A stretch of DNA of 6,965 bases from Planctomycetaceae bacterium. GTDB lineage: Bacteria > Planctomycetota > Planctomycetia > Pirellulales > Pirellulaceae. The notes beneath the pieces were generated by a model. It was not told where the DNA came from and did no database searches. It saw only the letters and a program-made list of their open reading frames with translations. Made by a program: the position numbers and the translations under genes. The DNA is taken from the NCBI GenBank assembly GCA_002685655.1, contig NYXM01000189.1:1-6965 (forward strand), given 5' to 3'. Below are positions 6,208 to 6,965 of this stretch, in pieces (position 1 is the first letter of the stretch; each line of letters starts with the position of its first letter).

Positions 6208-6503
6208 CCCTCACCCTTTTTCAGCCAGTCATAGCAAGGGTTTGCAGCCCCTAATCCGCTGACCTCCCTTTTCAGCCCCTTTTGGCTCTCACCATTGGCC
6301 ATGAAAACAGGTAACCCAGCCACCTCAAACCCAGTCCGGATAAGGGTTTGAGCTAAATCCGCTACTGAAGGCCATTTGGAGCCCTTTTGGACATCAGCGG
6401 ATTTCGAATATTTTAGCACCATTTTCCCCTTTTGCCAAGTAGCTTGTACTGCCGACAAGCTAATTATAACGTCCAAAGGCATAAATTCTATTATCATATC
6501 CAT
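6174..6503 (-). CDS. doubtful 109-codon ORF running through the CRISPR leader
   Basis: I do not recognise this frame. It starts MDMIIEFMPLDVII and ends GEGFQIVNDRLRY; the last dozen codons and the stop are supplied by the leader-proximal CRISPR repeat. It has no signal peptide, membrane segment or known motif, and no Shine-Dalgarno close to the ATG at 6503. It overlaps the promoter and leader proposed here. It is most likely a chance frame, though parts (VADLAQTLIRTGFEVAGLPV) read like protein. Confidence 0.2.
   Translation of the reverse strand: MDMIIEFMPLDVIISLSAVQATWQKGKMVLKYSKSADVQKGSKWPSVADLAQTLIRTGFEVAGLPVFMANGESQKGLKREVSGLGAANPCYDWLKKGEGFQIVNDRLRY
6225..6390. repeat. degenerate direct repeat pair, 106 bp apart (6225-6285 and 6331-6390)
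   Basis: Both copies have the same blocks in the same order on the plus strand: CCAGTC, five unlike bases, AAGGGTTTG, then AGC, then ATCCGCT, then AGCCC(C)TTTTGG. The first two blocks have identical spacing (6225-6244 and 6331-6350); later blocks differ by short indels. It looks like an old duplication within the leader. Confidence 0.6.
6324..6352. repeat. 9-bp perfect inverted repeat with 11-nt loop
   Basis: CTCAAACCC (6324-6332) pairs with GGGTTTGAG (6344-6352). There is no T-run on either side, so it is not a standard terminator. It overlaps the distal copy of the leader direct repeat. A neighbouring weaker dyad pairs AAATCCGCT (6355-6363) with AGCGGATTT (6396-6404), with a 32-nt loop. 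Confidence 0.6.
6410..6438 (-). promoter_or_regulatory. sigma70-type promoter reading toward the CRISPR array
   Basis: On the minus strand, TTGGCA (6438-6433) and TAAAAT (6415-6410) are separated by exactly 17 bp; each differs from consensus at one position. Transcription would start near 6403, about 200 nt before the first repeat, in the direction predicted from the repeat itself. It is sequence similarity only, so a chance match remains possible. Confidence 0.45.
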
Positions 6504-6511
6504 AGAATTTA
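6482..6511. repeat. 10-bp perfect inverted repeat with 10-nt loop
   Basis: TAAATTCTAT (6482-6491) pairs with ATAGAATTTA (6502-6511). It is AT-rich and symmetrical, 44 bp to the right of the proposed -35 box, and so could be an operator-like dyad or a DNA-level recognition site. No gene start is visible next to it apart from the doubtful ATG at 6503. Confidence 0.55.
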
Positions 6512-6541
6512 CGTGATTTCTAATGGTAATTCCCTTCCTTT

Positions 6542-6560
6542 CAGAGTCAATCTGACTCTG
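6542..6560. repeat. 8-bp perfect inverted repeat with 3-nt loop
   Basis: CAGAGTCA (6542-6549), ATC, TGACTCTG (6553-6560). A smaller dyad, TTGAT-G-ATCAA, follows at 6564-6574. There is no T-run on either side, so a terminator is unlikely; an operator-like site is possible. Confidence 0.5.
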
Positions 6561-6574
6561 GATTTGATGATCAA

Positions 6575-6835
6575 TTGGTGTAATATGGTGTTTGACAAGA
6601 GTAAAACTATTTCATTAACTTCAGAAGCTGGCATCAACTCAGACGGTTTACTATCGAGCTATTTTGGTCGCTCAAATATCATCCAGCTGGTTATTGGACG
6701 GTGGGAGGGCCAATTTGGCCCCGATGGTTAGCAGGTTAGCAGGAGCGAAAACAGGGTGGTATTTCCGGCCATTGTTTGAAAATTCTACTGGTATTTCTGT
6801 GGGGGTAGCCAAAATCGGACCCCTATTTCCTCTGG
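6575..6835. other. stretch without a recognisable gene
   Basis: Short frames exist on both strands but none shows a motif, ribosome binding site or convincing composition. It contains a 15-bp dyad at 6707-6721 (GGGCCAA-T-TTGGCCC) and an 8-bp tandem duplication GGTTAGCA at 6726-6741. It differs sharply in base composition from the sialidase side. Confidence 0.5.
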
Positions 6836-6965
6836 ATGGTCTGCTATGGCCAGGCCAATCTAGGCCGAAGGCTGGCGGCTGGAGGCGATGTGGTCTTCAG
6901 TGATGCTGTGTCAAGCAACATGTTGGGCCGATTAATTCCTGATTCCGGCCCTAACAATCATTATC
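6836..6965 (+). CDS. possible start of a rightward gene, cut by the window end
   Basis: From ATG 6836 the frame is open to the edge (43 codons), with protein-like composition: MVCYGQANLGRRLAAGG followed by DVVFSDAVSSNMLGRLIPDS. The frame is open from 6809 after a TAG at 6806. No Shine-Dalgarno is visible before the ATG, and I do not recognise a family. It could also be the inner part of a decayed gene. Confidence 0.25.
   Translation, partial: MVCYGQANLGRRLAAGGDVVFSDAVSSNMLGRLIPDSGPNNHY
6916..6956. repeat. nested palindrome and imperfect inverted repeat at the right edge
   Basis: CAACATGTTG (6916-6925) is a perfect 10-bp palindrome. Overlapping it, TGTTGGGCCG (6921-6930) pairs with CGGCCCTAACA (6946-6956) with a single bulged A and a 15-nt loop. 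It lies inside the possible partial ORF, so its meaning is uncertain. Confidence 0.4.

Larger units (their letters stand above)
6208..6420 (-). promoter_or_regulatory. probable CRISPR leader region
   Basis: This lies on the leader side of the array as judged by the ATTGAAAC end and the degenerate distal repeat. It carries a duplicated block set (6225-6285 and 6331-6390), a 9-bp hairpin (6324-6352), and a promoter at its right edge pointing toward the array. It is not as AT-rich as many leaders. A reading frame crosses it (6174-6503), which may be chance. Confidence 0.45.

Noticed and set aside
6324..6352. The 9-bp hairpin as a rho-independent terminator.
   Set aside because: There is no T-run on either strand after the stem.
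6726..6741. Tandem GGTTAGCA GGTTAGCA.
   Set aside because: A single 8-bp duplication is too small to call a repeat array; simple slippage explains it.
6432..6903. Two overlapping plus-strand frames (6432-6731 and 6664-6903, the latter from TTG).
   Set aside because: Neither has a recognisable domain or Shine-Dalgarno; they overlap dyads and each other, so chance frames are more likely.

Overview
The window (6,965 bp) joins two unlike pieces. From 1 to 6084 it is GC-rich, densely coding and entirely leftward (minus strand): five consecutive genes or gene remnants for secreted BNR/Asp-box (sialidase-like) proteins. From 6085 to 6965 it is lower in GC and almost gene-free. It opens with a minimal CRISPR array (two 37-bp repeats, one 49-bp spacer), followed by what looks like its leader and promoter, and then a stretch rich in inverted repeats.

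Organism: secreted sialidase-like paralogues, a LamG fusion and near-identical 'MKHxLxLLTALLLAPL' signal peptides suggest the PVC group (Verrucomicrobiota, or relatives such as Planctomycetota or Lentisphaerota), probably an environmental glycan degrader. This is inference from protein style. No rRNA, tRNA or phylogenetic marker is present, and the right-hand part may come from a different molecule.

Layout in transcription order (right to left): (a) the last ~130 codons of a sialidase (5694-6084), cut exactly at a CRISPR repeat; (b) a subfamily-A sialidase-like gene (4438-5689), 416 codons if one extra base at 4944-4945 is ignored; (c) a subfamily-B protein (3268-4359) whose signal peptide (ATG at 4405) lies in another frame; (d) a 28-codon signal-peptide relic (3160-3246); (e) a LamG plus subfamily-B fusion (1382-3157); (f) an intact subfamily-A protein (129-1385) overlapping (e) by ATGA; (g) a possible 31-codon ORF (22-117). 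The close spacing suggests one polycistronic unit for exo-acting glycan hydrolysis outside the cytoplasm. Its promoter is not in the window. None of the four proteins with an N-terminal region shows the usual [FY]RIP arginine of true sialidases, so the substrate may not be sialic acid.

The CRISPR repeat reads leftward: in that direction it ends in ATTGAAAC, the usual crRNA 5' tag, and the repeat with a base change lies at the distal (left) end. To its right, 6208-6420 has the properties of a leader: a near-consensus sigma70 promoter firing toward the array (-35 at 6433-6438, -10 at 6410-6415) and a degenerate ~60-bp sequence present twice, 106 bp apart. No cas gene is visible. The sialidase/CRISPR junction is either a real rearrangement or an assembly or amplification chimera; two apparent frameshifts in the left part show that sequence quality or gene decay must be considered.
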